23,807 bases of DNA from Nemertoderma westbladi (GCA_032718475.1 JAUCBJ010004877.1:1-23807), one strand, 5' to 3'. Shown: positions 1-10,192, numbered from the stretch's first letter. The notes: generated by a model from the sequence alone, not told the origin. Program-made: numbers and translations.

Positions 1-29
1 AAGATATTATATATATTATATATTATAGA

Positions 30-1674
30 CTGTAATGCATTTACACTTCGACCCTTCTCCAATGATCACCGCCTTATTGTGGCCAAGGTAAGACTCAGTC
101 TGCGTGCTAGCAGAACAACGAAATCTGCCTTGCCGCGGCATGACTGGTCCTCTCTGTTGCAACAGCCAAGTGTGAGATCCAGCTTCACACTACAGCTGAG
201 CAACAGGTATGAGACTCTTGCCTCTGAGGCGGCAGATCACTGTGAGGGCTATACTGCCTTTACAGAAGCAGTTAAGTTAGCAGCTGCAGAAACAGTTCCT
301 GTATACTCTCGAAACAGGAAAAGGGCCCCCTGGACTGACAACAAAATTCAGAAGTGCCGAAATGACCTTCATAAAGCGCAGAAAGAGTCCCGACTCAAAC
401 AGACTACAGCGGCCAAGAATGCAGTTAAGGCTGCATCTAGGTCCCTGAACAGGCAGTACTCTGCTAATCTACAGGAGCTAATAAACCAACAGGTTGATGC
501 CATAAATGATGCTGACGACAGCAGGCAATCAGCCCAGGCATGGAAATCGATCAATCTGCTTACTGGGCGGAAAAGCCAACCAACCACCAAGGTTAAGGCT
601 GAATCACCAGCCGATCGCCTCAATGGTTGGAAAGCCCACTTTGAAAAGCTCCTCAATAATGACAGGGTATTGCCTGATAACTTTATAGAAGTAAAAGTGT
701 CTGAGTCTGTACTCCCAGATATTCCCATTGGCGATATCTCCTTTGCAGAAGTGAAGGCTGCTGCAAAGAGCATTAAGACCAATCGTGCCAGTGGAGTAGA
801 TGGTGTTCCCCCCGAGGTCTTTAAAATACCTGAGTGTTTAAAGCTCATCTATCCCATCATAGTAGACATGTACCGAACAACAAGAGTCCCACAAGAAATG
901 AAAACAAATAAGTTGGTGCCAGTTCCCAAGAAGGGCAACCTAACACTCTATGGTTCTTTTCGCGGAATCTCATTGATCTCGATTGCTGCAAAGCTATACA
1001 ATAGGATTCTATTAAATCGCATCAGGGATCCCATTGAGAGACTGCTCCGTGGAAATCAGAATGGGTTCCGCAAAGGTCGTGGGACCATGGAGCCCATTTT
1101 GGCACTTAGAAGGATAATTGAAGAGTTATCAAAAAAGAAAGACAGGCATCTGGCTGTTATCTTTGTTGACTTCTTCAAGGCCTTTGATTCAGTCTCTCGC
1201 TCACGTATGTTCAGCATACTTTCATTATATGGGATTCCTGATGAAATTATTGCAGCAATCAGATCAGTATACGATGGTTCGACAACATTTGTGTCTACTG
1301 TTGACAGTGACACAGAACCATTTGAAGTGTTATGGGGCGTGTCCTCCAAGGAGACACACTTGCACCATTCTTGTTCATTATTGTGGTTGACTATGTTCTA
1401 CGCATGTCCTTAGATCATTATAATGATGATAGGGTGATGATAACTCCACCTACTGGCTCCAGAAGTCGAGGAAATCCTGCCAAGTACCTAACCGATCTAG
1501 ACTTTGCTGATGACTTAGGAGTACTCTCAGAATCATTGGAGGGAGCCCAATGGCTCCTCAGCTCATTAGAACATGCTGCTTCTAGTGTTGGTCTTTTTAT
1601 TAACTCCAGAAAGACCAAAATTCTGACAGTTAACTTTGAAAGTCCTCCATACTTCTCCATACGGCCCAACCAAT
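30..1674 (+). pseudogene. LINE ORF2 fragment: endonuclease end plus reverse transcriptase, frameshifted
   Basis: This encodes the reverse transcriptase of a non-LTR retrotransposon, which copies the element RNA at a nicked target. The frame is already open left of the GTG at 79: SNDHRLIVAK at about 58-87 is the closing SDH-type motif of an APE-like endonuclease. A basic linker follows, then the RT fingers (NRASGVDGVPPEVF, about 781-822), the QNGFRKGRGT block (about 1057-1086), motif A VDFFKAFDS (about 1165-1191), motif B GRVLQGDTLAP (about 1335-1367) and motif C DFADD (1500-1514), where the usual YADD is FADD. The frame shifts at the GGGG of 1334-1337, just before motif B, so motif A and motifs B/C are in different frames. 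After about 1674 similarity stops and the frame becomes unrelated hydrophobic sequence. The family looks RTE- or CR1-like; I cannot place it finely. It is a dead copy. Confidence 0.9.
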
Positions 1675-3076
1675 GGTCAGTATTAATCGCCCTATGTGCT
1701 GTGCAATTATCACTCACTATATTATGTTGTATACTCTTTATGATTTTGGGCTGTTGTTAGTTTTACAGAGAACGGAATTAGTTATTGAATTTATTGCCCA
1801 CACGAGTTGTTAGGTGACCGGGTGAGGCCAGCTTTTAAAAACAAAAGAAATTGTTTATTACTTGTGAATTAAATATATTATTAGTTATTGAATTTTATTA
1901 TGTATTAATTTGACGAGAGAAGAATATTGCAATAAGTTTATCCCTAAAGTTTTCATATTCTTACGAAATATTTTTCCCGAAGAGATGACAAGTCGCGAGT
2001 AGACGGAAATTTACGGAGAGGAGATGGGAAGGAGTCAATATTATCTGCACTACTTCGGACAGGGTTCTATCTGTTATCTGTTCCTTGCCACGTGGAACAG
2101 CGGCCTCTAGAACCGGTGAACCTGTATCGTAGTAGTTTTAAACATATAATCGCTCTGGGGGAGGGGATGAGAAACAAAATGAAATAGTTCTACACGTGAT
2201 ATTAACGATTATATAAGTATGTGTGATTAGATAATTACTATAAAAGTATCGATATTAAAACAAGAAATATACAATGAGTTTAATCTTTACCAAATGATTA
2301 TAAAAGCACATTTCACGGTCACATCTAATCAATAAATAGAACCGCTATCAAATTCATTTTAGAACCTATTTCGGCAGATTTTACAGTATGTATTGTGACT
2401 TGACCCACTCACTAACTATTATTTCGTACCGGTATTTTATGTTTTTGCAGTGACTTCAATGAGACAGAGAGGTGGTGCGTCCGTACCTAGTAACTCTAAA
2501 GCATTCATGCCGAAACAAAAACCTCCTTACCAGGATCGAACCCACGACTTCTGGAGCAATGAATTTGAAATGAAAGCAATATATTAATAAACCATTAAAC
2601 CGGAATAAGATACCCAAATGTGCGACTTTGGTACCGGGTTAAATATGTAACACTACTTTAAACAATACTCTATTCGATCAACGAATACGTAATCCTAATA
2701 TCATACGAAATGTTAATTGTGGAAAATTATCATGGATTACAATAATATTCAAAACTTCGATCAAAAATTCTCAAAGGATTCCTTAATATATTTGTAATTA
2801 TTGTTTTGTTAGGCTGAAGTCCAGATGTGACCAAACTATTACGTATGGACCAAAGCATGCAAGGGAGCTAACTTCGCTTATAGGAAAGTCAGCAAAAAAC
2901 GAGAACATTCTATTTTGGTCCGTGGTATTGTTTGGTGTGTATGTAATGTTGAATACTGATTGGGTCTTATGCAATGCCCACGCCCACCTCAGTAACCAAA
3001 GTCAATGACGTTCAACCACTACACCTACATATAACTGACACACCACAAGGATGTGGCCGTATCAACCATTATAACA
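1675..3076. other. Non-coding AT-rich DNA, no gene seen
   Basis: This begins the DNA lying between the two LINE blocks. I see no coding frame. An 18-19 bp sequence beginning TTAGTTATTGAATTT occurs twice, at 1778-1795 and 1881-1899, which might be part of a long terminal repeat or a tandem relic, but no LTR partner was found. A RNA polymerase III B-box-like site lies at 2533-2543 on the minus strand and is listed separately. Confidence 0.5.
2533..2543 (-). repeat. B-box-like site, possible SINE remnant
   Basis: The minus strand reads GGGTTCGATCC, a very good match to the polymerase III B box of tRNA-derived SINEs. No convincing A box is visible upstream on that strand, so this may be a 5'-truncated SINE head or chance. 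Confidence 0.3.
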
Positions 3077-3098
3077 CCCCCCCCCCCCCCCCCCCCCC
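3077..3098. repeat. C22 homopolymer
   Basis: There are 22 consecutive C residues, four bases before the left arm of a perfect hairpin. Similar G/C runs at 10998-11009, 13913-13936, 14166-14185 and 23498-23520 also lie within or at the edge of repeats. Length is likely to be uncertain in any assembly. Confidence 0.95.
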
Positions 3099-3102
3099 GT
3101 AA

Positions 3103-3155
3103 CGGCATATGTTTAGACGACGCGGGGGGGCCCCGCGTCGTCTAAACATATGCCG
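3103..3155. repeat. Perfect inverted repeat, 25-bp arms, GGG loop
   Basis: The arms 3103-3127 and 3131-3155 are exact reverse complements with a three-base loop, and pairing extends outward to 3099 and 3159 with one mismatch. An ORF that runs through it (from 3109 into the CA repeat) is not a gene. It may be a foldback element remnant, a cruciform former, or an inverted-duplication artefact of library or assembly. Confidence 0.9.
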
Positions 3156-3340
3156 CTACAATGTTTCCTTCCCCTATTACAGCACTGCAGCTTTCTTAAT
3201 TCTCGCAGGCTGTAATATTGAATATTTTAAGCCTAATCTGCTGAAAGTTGAATTCCAATTAATACCTGACACTCTGAACATCCCAGATTGCCGATTAGAG
3301 GAATGGGGTGTTGTGTTGGTCAGTAATACGACTGTGAATG

Positions 3341-3344
<4 letters not shown>

Positions 3345-3384
<40 letters not shown>
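3345..3384. repeat. (CA)20 microsatellite
   Basis: Twenty uninterrupted CA dinucleotides, preceded by an impure CACG start. It produces spurious His-Thr and Cys-Val ORFs on the two strands. Confidence 0.98.
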
Positions 3385-3385
<1 letters not shown>

Positions 3386-3712
3386 CTGCGAATGTAGGCA
3401 ATCATATTAGCTGATAACAATCCACCATACTTACTTAATATATACGTCTACAATCAGCGTAAAATATAATAAGAGTTTTGACAAAGAACAATTATTGCCT
3501 GGAATGTAATTTACCACTTTATGAAACAGCGAAAAAGTATAAAAAATATATAATTTTAATGTTAAATCGATGAATGAATGCTAGTGAGTGTAATCTTACC
3601 ATCATAAATATATATTATATAAAACTAAAATATAAATATTATTGATTTATGTTAAGTAATTGGAGTAATGTATTTTTTTCAAGTTTCGAGTAAAAAATAT
3701 TTAGGAGCCAAA

Positions 3713-3740
3713 ATGACCTAATAATATAATATTAGGTCAT
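3713..3740. repeat. Small perfect hairpin, 11-bp arms
   Basis: ATGACCTAATA at 3713-3723 is exactly complementary to 3730-3740 across the six-base loop ATATAA. No ORF crosses it. Function unknown; it may be the remnant of a short inverted-repeat element. Confidence 0.7.
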
Positions 3741-3841
3741 GTGGCCAAGAAGCATTTTATATTCTATTGCATATAAAGATACAGCCATAAAAAATACTAC
3801 CATCGGAGGTTCAATACATATTGTACAATGTACAAGCAGAT

Positions 3842-3931
3842 TGGGGGGAGTTTTGTCGAATTCATCCCTCTCCAGCAGAAATTCGACTCAAATAACAGCT
3901 GATATCCTGTTCTATTGAGTTTCCTTTAAGT
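3842..3931 (+). mobile_element. MITE fragment related to the one at 13607-13837
   Basis: The stretch starts with a G run and continues with TTCATCCCTCTCCAGCAGAA, ATTCGACTCAAATAACAG and CTGTTCTATTGAGTTT. These match, in the same order and orientation, the left 110 bp or so of the complete MITE at 13607-13837. The left terminal repeat is degraded here and the right half is missing, so it is a truncated copy. Confidence 0.7.
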
Positions 3932-4204
3932 CAAGAAGAAAACAATGGTATGTGATTAAAATTTGGTAGGGATTTGGAAAAAGCGATAAAAGTTAAAATT
4001 AACAAATTAATTTGGTTACACTTCGTTGCCATGCTAATCAGTATAATGACAAATTTAAAGTATGATCTATAGATAACTTTAGGAAAACAGTATGAGTCGG
4101 TTCACTCGCCGAACGCAGCGCCACTAACTACAAAAATCCATATATGTGATTATATCACATTAAATTTTATAGAAATATTAAGGATTCCAATATACAAAAA
4201 TTAG

Positions 4205-4270
4205 CTGCTGCAAGCGGGTCTCGAACTGGTAAACAATACCACAGCACCTCTGCTTAACCACTGAGCCAGA
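4205..4270 (-). mobile_element. tRNA-derived SINE head
   Basis: On the minus strand the A-box-like TGGCTCAGTGG (4258-4268) is followed at tRNA-like spacing by the B box GTTCGAGAC (4218-4226) and then CCGC. The arrangement is that of a tRNA-derived polymerase III promoter. No clear body or A-rich tail is visible, and I do not see full acceptor-stem pairing, so a SINE head is a better call than a functional tRNA. Two tandem palindromes lie immediately upstream on the same strand (4279-4337). Confidence 0.65.
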
Positions 4271-4278
4271 ATGGCGTA

Positions 4279-4337
4279 CTTTATGCCACTAAAATAGTGG
4301 TAGAAAGACTTTCTGCCACTGTTTTAGTGGTGGAAAG
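4279..4337. repeat. Two tandem 29-bp palindromic units
   Basis: Units 4279-4307 and 4309-4337 each begin CTTT, contain GCCACT and AGTGG, and end GAAAG, so each can fold on itself; they are also direct repeats of each other with a few changes. The next bases hold a third GTGC/GCAC pair. They sit directly beside the SINE head at 4205-4270. Confidence 0.75.
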
Positions 4338-4937
4338 TAATATAGTGCACGAAAGCACTACTTGCACTGTTTTCTACAAAATTTACTGAAAAAAGCAAAG
4401 GTGAATTTTTAGTTAAAAGACTTTTCTTTATCAATGTTATACTTTTATTAACTAATTTTCTAGAAAATTAGTGAAAAATGTTAGATTAATGGTAGATTGG
4501 GAATAAAAATTCATAAATCATATTTTAATATATTTCTATGTACGTTGGCTAACATGTCAAACCAACCTATTTACCATTTTCGAAATTATGAATGTAATAG
4601 TGTAGTGAGTGACTAGTATTATGAAACAATGGCCGCCGCTACCGAATTGTAACATCCATATAGTATAGGAAATATTCCTAAATACTCATCCAACCGCAAT
4701 ATGACATGTCGCATACACACGTAACCTGAATCTAAACGGCAAATGGAACCTTGTGGATGCACACATAGTAATGTATCATGAATAATGAAACAATCGCCGA
4801 ACCACTGGACTATCTTCAATGGCATCACAGAGTGGTTACATCCTGGAAATTAGTTGTCAGATTGGTTGGTTATTAAGATACATTGGCGGCATTACAGGAG
4901 TGGGTTGTCCCAGTTGGCAGGAAGCACATACAATGGA
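4338..4937. other. Non-coding AT-rich DNA, no gene seen
   Basis: Short ORFs here (for example the 69-codon frame at 4619-4828 on the minus strand) have no recognisable motif and no coding-like composition. Nothing else stands out. Confidence 0.5.
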
Positions 4938-5008
4938 CGATGGCGTAGTTAGTTTAATCTCAAACAGCGCTATCTCTGGCTCTCATATCCTCGATTCAAA
5001 CCAAGCGC
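4938..5008 (+). mobile_element. tRNA-like SINE head
   Basis: On the plus strand GATGGCGTAGTTAGTTTAAT near 4938 resembles a tRNA D-arm region with an A box, and CGATTCAAACC at about 4992-5002 resembles the T-arm and B box, at tRNA-like spacing. It differs in sequence from the head at 4205-4270. No tail is obvious. The call rests only on the two boxes and their spacing. Confidence 0.45.
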
Positions 5009-5499
5009 GTATTATTTGAACAAATATTTGGTTGCTTGAAGTGAAGGATAACAATTGCTTTCGACATTACAAAATTTATTACAACAGACATAAATATATC
5101 AGTCAGCGAAAGTAGGTAATTGGATGGCCTCAAGACTTATGGGTGTCGTATGTTTAAAGCAATATATAAAAAGTATGGAAGGGTTCGTGTAACTAAATTA
5201 TATTACATGAGATGGTGAATGAAATGTTATTTCTGCAGGGTACTACTGCTTGGAAACACTAGTATCCATTCAGTGACACATTGATAATGTTGTGTTGTAT
5301 ATCCTAAGAATAACTAAACATGAGAAGCGATGTACAACCTCGATTTGCACAATCGATTCGATTTCAAATTCATGAAAGTCAAATCAAAATCGGGATGTTG
5401 AATCAAATCAAATTTAAAGGGCAATAGGGCAAATTGAGGCAATTGTCACTAATTGTTTGTTTTTTTGGGGATATTTAATCTATTAATTCTTCTAAGTGG

Positions 5500-6030
5500 T
5501 AGAACGGGAAAAAGACAGAAGTTAGGAATGCAAAGGCATGGGTAGCTCTATCAAAAATGGATACCATCTGGAAATCAGATCTCTCCAGGCACCTAAAGAT
5601 TAATTTCTTTCGAGCCACAGTGGAAAGTGTAATTTTATACAGGGGTGAGACCTGGACACTGACGAAGTCACTTAAACAACGAATTGATGGTTGCTACACA
5701 AGACTACTAAGGGCAGCCCTAAACATCAGATGGAAACAACACATGACAAACGCCGAGCTCTATGGTGCTATACCACCTGTATCAACCACCCTCCGTGAAT
5801 GCAGATTAAAATTCAGTGGCCACTGCTAGAGAAATAAAGACGAGGTCATACCAGATCTATTTTTCTGGCAACCAAAACATGGAAAACGTACCCGTGGACG
5901 ACCGGCTATAACATATATAGATCAACTTGAAAGGGATACTGAACTTGGGAGAAACGAAATTGCGACAACTATGGAGAACCGGGAAGCCTGGAAGGATCTC
6001 ATTTCCAATGTCCGTGTTCGCTCGACCTAG
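5500..6030 (+). pseudogene. LINE ORF2 C-terminal fragment
   Basis: This is the C-terminal part of a LINE reverse transcriptase of the same kind as the block at 30-1674. The frame is readable from about 5512: AKAWVALSKMDTIWKSDL, then FFRATVESVILYRGETWT, LDGCYTRLLR-like sequence (here RIDGCYTRLLR), MTNAELYG, RLKFSGHC, and after a single in-frame stop at 5827-5829 a further 66 codons with TRGRPAITYIDQL and NREAWKDLI, ending at the stop at 6028-6030. These blocks are the conserved tail of such RTs. There is also an in-frame stop near 5500, where recognisable sequence begins. The element's (TAG)n tail starts at the stop codon itself. Dead copy; probably the other half of the block at 30-1674. Confidence 0.85.
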
Positions 6031-6082
6031 TAGTAGTAGTAGTAAATATTCTAGAATGGTAGCTATTAGACCTAGTAGTAGC
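6028..6082 (+). repeat. (TAG)n LINE tail with a second, degenerate tail copy
   Basis: Five TAG units start at 6028, overlapping the LINE stop codon, as expected of a simple-repeat LINE 3' end. About 45 bp later (about 6068-6082) GACCTAGTAGTAG recurs, so the tail was duplicated or a second 3' end lies here. Confidence 0.75.
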
Positions 6083-7545
6083 AGTACATTTACCTATACA
6101 GTATTTAGCAATACTCCCTTATAGAATATCAACACCCAAGCCAAGCATCATACGATCAACAATGATTGTTTGTTAGAGATTACTATCCGCCTCTACAATT
6201 TTTGTTTCCAGTGATGCTGCTTCCAATATAGTTGGGTTAGGCTACTCGCATTAACTACAGATCCTTGTTTCTAGAAGCAGAGAGACAACAACATCACTAG
6301 ATGGCAGCACATTATCCTTGGTTTCCATGAATTCGAAAGTTGTCAATCAGAAAAATTCATGGTTACATTTAAAGTCCAACATCACACTACCCTGTATATT
6401 TATTTAAACAGCAATACTCTCTATTCATTGTAGTTTTCAATCTGAGATCAACGTTTTTGAAAGGAATAGCCTGTATTTTAAGATCAGCAGGACATGTATC
6501 TTTTTACAAGGAGTTATGTTAAAAACATATTAACTATTTGACATAATTATGACAGTTTCTTTCCAATTAAGACTCTCTACTGAAGTAATAGAACTGCAAC
6601 CTTTAGCACCGGAAGTAATAGTAAGTACTACAATGGAAACATTAGAATACTGCCCTTTGTCCTGTCATTCCAGAAATCAAAGGGATTTGAAATCTTAACA
6701 CGAAATTTTTACACCACTTGTCATGTCATGATGATACATTTATTTCCTATTATCATAATAAACTTTTTTCTTTGAAACTCTAGATATTTCTCTCTTGCCT
6801 TAATACTGTGGCATAGCCATAATTGTACAAAGGGAGGCAGAGCCACATGAAGCAACATGATTAATACCCCCACGATATGGAGATTTGACAACACATGAAT
6901 ATAAAAAGTAAAGCAATAAATAAGTGCAATTGTAATTACAAAACAAATAATAAAGTAAAATGTTTGTATTCGACACTTAGCTGCTATGGATTATTACACA
7001 TTATTATACACTAATTTAATTAATTCCCTAATTTAATTAACTAAAAGTACTACTTTACTTTATTTAATACGTCGACAAAATGTCAGACAGTCGACTGAGT
7101 ATTTTTCTTTAAATGATTAATTCATTATAATATATCAGAGTTAGTGCGTCCTCCGACGATTATACCGTAGTACTGCACCTTGTTTTTTTTATTCTACACT
7201 GTCTCCAGTAAAGTAATACAAATGAAACATAATCAATCAAAAGTAGGTTATTCATAAACAATCAAACGCTGTTGCTTAATCCTCATTCCTTGAAGACTTT
7301 ACCGTAAAACCAAATAATGTAAATGATACCATTTCTAGCTAAGGTTAATCAATTTTTACTCATTAAAGATCCAAGTTGAAATCAAAATGTTAAATAACGA
7401 GATGCGGGAACTAAAGACTGGAAGTTTGTACCTTTGAAGTTTGAAGAAAGCAATGACTCGTTTGCATCAGCAGGAACTAAAGAAGCGGGAACAAATGTCT
7501 TCCTGGCTTGTTGTATTTATTACATAAACTAACTGAGACGCTAGG
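6083..7545. other. Non-coding AT-rich DNA, no gene seen
   Basis: I found no coding frame, RNA gene, terminal repeat or tandem array here. Composition is low in G+C with short A/T-rich stretches around 6995-7050. Confidence 0.5.
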
Positions 7546-7630
7546 CGGGCCCTAATGTCTCGCGGGCACTAATGCCGCATGGGCACTAATGTCTCGTGGG
7601 CACTAACATCTCGCGGGCACTAACTTCCCA
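7546..7630. repeat. 17-bp x 5 minisatellite
   Basis: Five contiguous 17-bp units with consensus close to YGGGCACTAATGTCTCG start at 7546, 7563, 7580, 7597 and 7614. The first and last units are the most diverged. The array is GC-richer than its surroundings and has no spacers, so it is not a CRISPR array. Confidence 0.9.
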
Positions 7631-8777
7631 AGACCCTTGGGATAACTCGTTCATTGGATTATATAGCTGATAGTGTTACAAATATCCTGTACATCTGTTG
7701 GTTCTCTGGGAAAAGTATATATGTCTGCCATATCCTGATCCAGCACATTTGACAGATCACGCTGAGGAGCTAGGGATAGCCGTGGCACTTAAGCCATAAG
7801 GCATTGAAACGAGATCAAGTCAGAAGAGTTAATTTCCAGCCATAAAAATCCTTTTTAAACGAGAAATCGTTGAAAATAGACAATTGTGCACGATCCATGT
7901 CCTTCAGGTTCTTGCCAATGAATTTTGAGTAAAACTTACTCTGAATTGTGATAATCACCAATCTGTAAATCATGCTTAGAACCCCATTTCCCACAACCCT
8001 TCCCCATACCATAATGTGGGTCTGATCAGTGATGTTAAGGCAATTCAGAAAGCCAATTACAAAGGTAAAATAAAGCCTTAACTTACTTTTTTGTATAGTT
8101 TTTTATAGCTTGAGTAACCGTTCGACTGAAATACGTTTTTCACAACAGTGCCGAATAACATGGCTTGCAGAACATGGGAGTCACATTCGTTGGAGTATTC
8201 CGCCCAGCTTTATGATTGGAGAAATGCAGCACACAAAAACACGACTATTTTTTCCAAATATTCCCTGTTGAAATCGTCAGTTTTGGTTGATGGGAAACTT
8301 GGACAAGTTTGGAGAACTTTGGATTGTTTGACACCGACTTTGATACAGGTACTGTAGGTGCAGGTGATGAAGTCAGACTATACGCGGAAGTTGAAAGGTT
8401 TTCTATTGCAAGAATGTGTGCGTTGTATTGATGTTGGTGTCCACATTTTGTAAGAAATCAGCAAATGTTGTTAGTTGTTCTAGCATAATTTCTCTTCATT
8501 TCTAGCTTCACAAAATTGGACAGACCTCCAGTGTTGACATAACTGAAGTAATGATACTAAAAGGTGCACGGTCACAGTGATCAGGCACTGCACTGCACCA
8601 CTACTGCAGAATAGAGAAGCTTTGAATAGATACCCGTATCAGGTATTTCAGCGTCTTAGCAATCTAATAAGAAGCTGAAGTAATTGAGAGATAAATTTTA
8701 ATTAGTGTATATTACCAATACTTTTAATATATAATAACATTATTTTTTATGATTTATTTGTTAAACAACACTTAATT
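7631..8777. other. Non-coding DNA, no gene supported
   Basis: Two short frames (7815-8012 minus and 8148-8357 plus) lack recognisable domains and look like chance ORFs. No repeats or RNA genes seen. Confidence 0.45.
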
Positions 8778-9173
8778 TTAAAGCTCCCTCATGTTCGAGG
8801 AGAAGTGGGTGACGGTTTCCAAGTGAATGGGGTAGGGTAGTAGCACCATGCCCTCTCCTGGGAAAGTCACAGCCTTATTGTTGTAATGGGAGTGCCATGT
8901 CACAAGAGCTAAAGTTGAAATTATTGATTTGTAAATGAATATCACCTACTTACGATACGCCAGCATGACTTTCCAGCTAGCTGCAATGCTATACTGTTTA
9001 AGTGGGGACGGTTCACTCACATCTTTAAGTAACAACGATTTCCTGTTTCGAAACCTGGCCTCCTCCATATTAATATCAAGACGAGTGCGTAGTATCATGG
9101 AGTTTGCCCTGGAAATATCGTGAGAAAGAGATACTCTAAAACGTTGCCCATCATGGATATATTTTGCTCTCAA
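8778..9173 (-). pseudogene. Coding-like stretch of unknown identity, one internal stop
   Basis: On the minus strand a frame from 9173 runs to a TAG at 8946-8948 and then stays open in the same frame to a stop at 8778-8780, about 131 codons with one interruption. The downstream part contains NNKAVTFPGEGMVLLPYPIH and THFSSNMREL, which read more like real protein than the neighbouring AT-rich DNA. The upstream part contains FRNRKSLLLKDVSEPSPLKQ. I do not recognise the family. It could be a decayed exon or mobile-element piece, or chance. Confidence 0.25.
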
Positions 9174-9430
9174 TTATTCAGGGGCTGTGCAATAGTTCCT
9201 TGTGTAGCTAGCTTCTTGTAGCTGCAATAGCTTCTTGTGGTTCTCTCAGCAAAATGGAGACTATTAAGAACTATTCTACCAAGTTTACTTAATTTTATTT
9301 GCGAATTCAAAAAGAGAAGGAAATGACAAAACAGAACTCAGTAGGAAATTGAATTTCCGCAGGCAGACAAGACAGACATTGTGTATTTATATACTCTCTC
9401 TATATATATATACACATATGTTATGTTTGT

Positions 9431-10192
9431 ATGTAGATCACGGTTGATAAAAATCTTTTTTTTTTAAATCAAAAAAATCAGATTTCTTTGATTTAAATCA
9501 GATTTTTTTTATTTAAATAAGATTTTATATGAAAACATTGTCAAGACTTCTGGCTTCATCAATGCACTAATGTTTAAACAAGATCCCGAACCCGATCCTG
9601 AAAAACCGGGATCCCAGTGAAAAATACAATCCTGGTCCCGATCGCGACTTTTTTTGGAACGGGGTCCAGGATTATATATAGTTAAGTAAATTTGTTGAAT
9701 ATCTAAAAAATTGTACCAGCAGAACGGGAATGTTTTGATTATAATATATAATTTTAATGTCAGTAAACCTGCCAGAAGTGTAAGATAAAGTGATTGTTGC
9801 CCAAAACCTGCCACATATACTATGGAATTTAATCCAAAATTGCAATCCCGATCACGAAAAACGGGATCCTAAGAGTGCTAATCCCGGTCCCGATCCCGGA
9901 AATCCTGAAAAGTCTGATCCCGTTTAAACACTGTACCTTCATAAATATTCGAATATAAACGAAATAAAGAACACAATGAATAGAACTACAAACTACAACT
10001 TTTTGAATTTGAATCATTTATTAATAATCAATAATGCAATGTTTCTCCTGGCCTTAAAGCATGGTTGATAAAATTCATGATTTAAAAGAATAAAAAAAAT
10101 CTGATTTTTTTTATTTTTATATGTGATTTAAATCATGATTTAAATCAATGATGTAAATCAAATGATTTAAATCAAACAACCCTGATGTTGAT
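9431..10192. mobile_element. hAT-like MITE with 8-bp target-site duplication
   Basis: The element body is 9439-10184. Its left end starts CACGGTTGATAAAAATC and its right end, read on the minus strand, starts CAGGGTTGTTTGATTTAAATC; both lead into repeated GATTTAAATC sequence. It is bracketed by ATGTAGAT (9431-9438) and ATGTTGAT (10185-10192), an 8-bp duplication with one mismatch. Ends beginning CA(G/C)GG and 8-bp duplications are typical of hAT transposons. It has no transposase and so would be non-autonomous. ORFs at 9509-9814 and 9829-10017 lie wholly within it and are not genes. Confidence 0.75.
9567..9933. mobile_element. MITE nested inside the hAT-like MITE
   Basis: TGTTTAAAC at 9571-9579 and its reverse complement at 9922-9930 open a short inverted repeat that continues into GATCCCG-type sequence at both ends. 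The interior holds repeated CCCGATCC and ACGGGATCC motifs, GC-richer than the host element. No clear target duplication was seen. It interrupts the GATTTAAATC sequence of the outer element, so it inserted later. Confidence 0.55.

Larger units (their letters stand above)
1..6045 (+). mobile_element. LINE copy, apparently split in two by about 3.8 kb of other DNA
   Basis: The two coding blocks at about 30-1674 and 5500-6030 are on the same strand, in the correct order, and together cover one LINE ORF2 from the end of its endonuclease through the reverse transcriptase to the C-terminus and a (TAG)n tail. The left block stops just after the RT core; the right block resumes in the region before the thumb and C-terminal domain, with only a few tens of residues missing between them. 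This is best explained by one copy interrupted at about 1675-5500. I could not find a target-site duplication or matching ends for the interrupting DNA, so two independent fragments of one family remain possible. Seen: both blocks. Inferred: that they were one copy. Confidence 0.5.

Noticed and set aside
369-848. 159-codon minus-strand ORF and other frames inside the LINE blocks
   Set aside because: They are antisense or shifted shadows of the reverse-transcriptase frame.
1776-1900. Long terminal repeat of an LTR retrotransposon
   Set aside because: Only an 18-19 bp direct repeat 103 bp apart; no second LTR, primer-binding site or gag/pol sequence was found.
3109-3414. 101-codon plus-strand ORF and its 74-codon reverse partner
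   Set aside because: It runs through a perfect hairpin and the (CA)20 repeat; the frame is open because of those repeats, not coding.
4205-4270. Functional tRNA gene
   Set aside because: A and B boxes are present but acceptor-stem pairing is not evident and no terminator run fits, so a SINE head is more likely.
7546-7630. CRISPR-like array
   Set aside because: The 17-bp units are contiguous with no spacers, and the window is eukaryotic.
9509-10017. Two minus-strand ORFs
   Set aside because: Both lie inside the nested MITEs and are translations of their GATCCCG and AAATC repeats.
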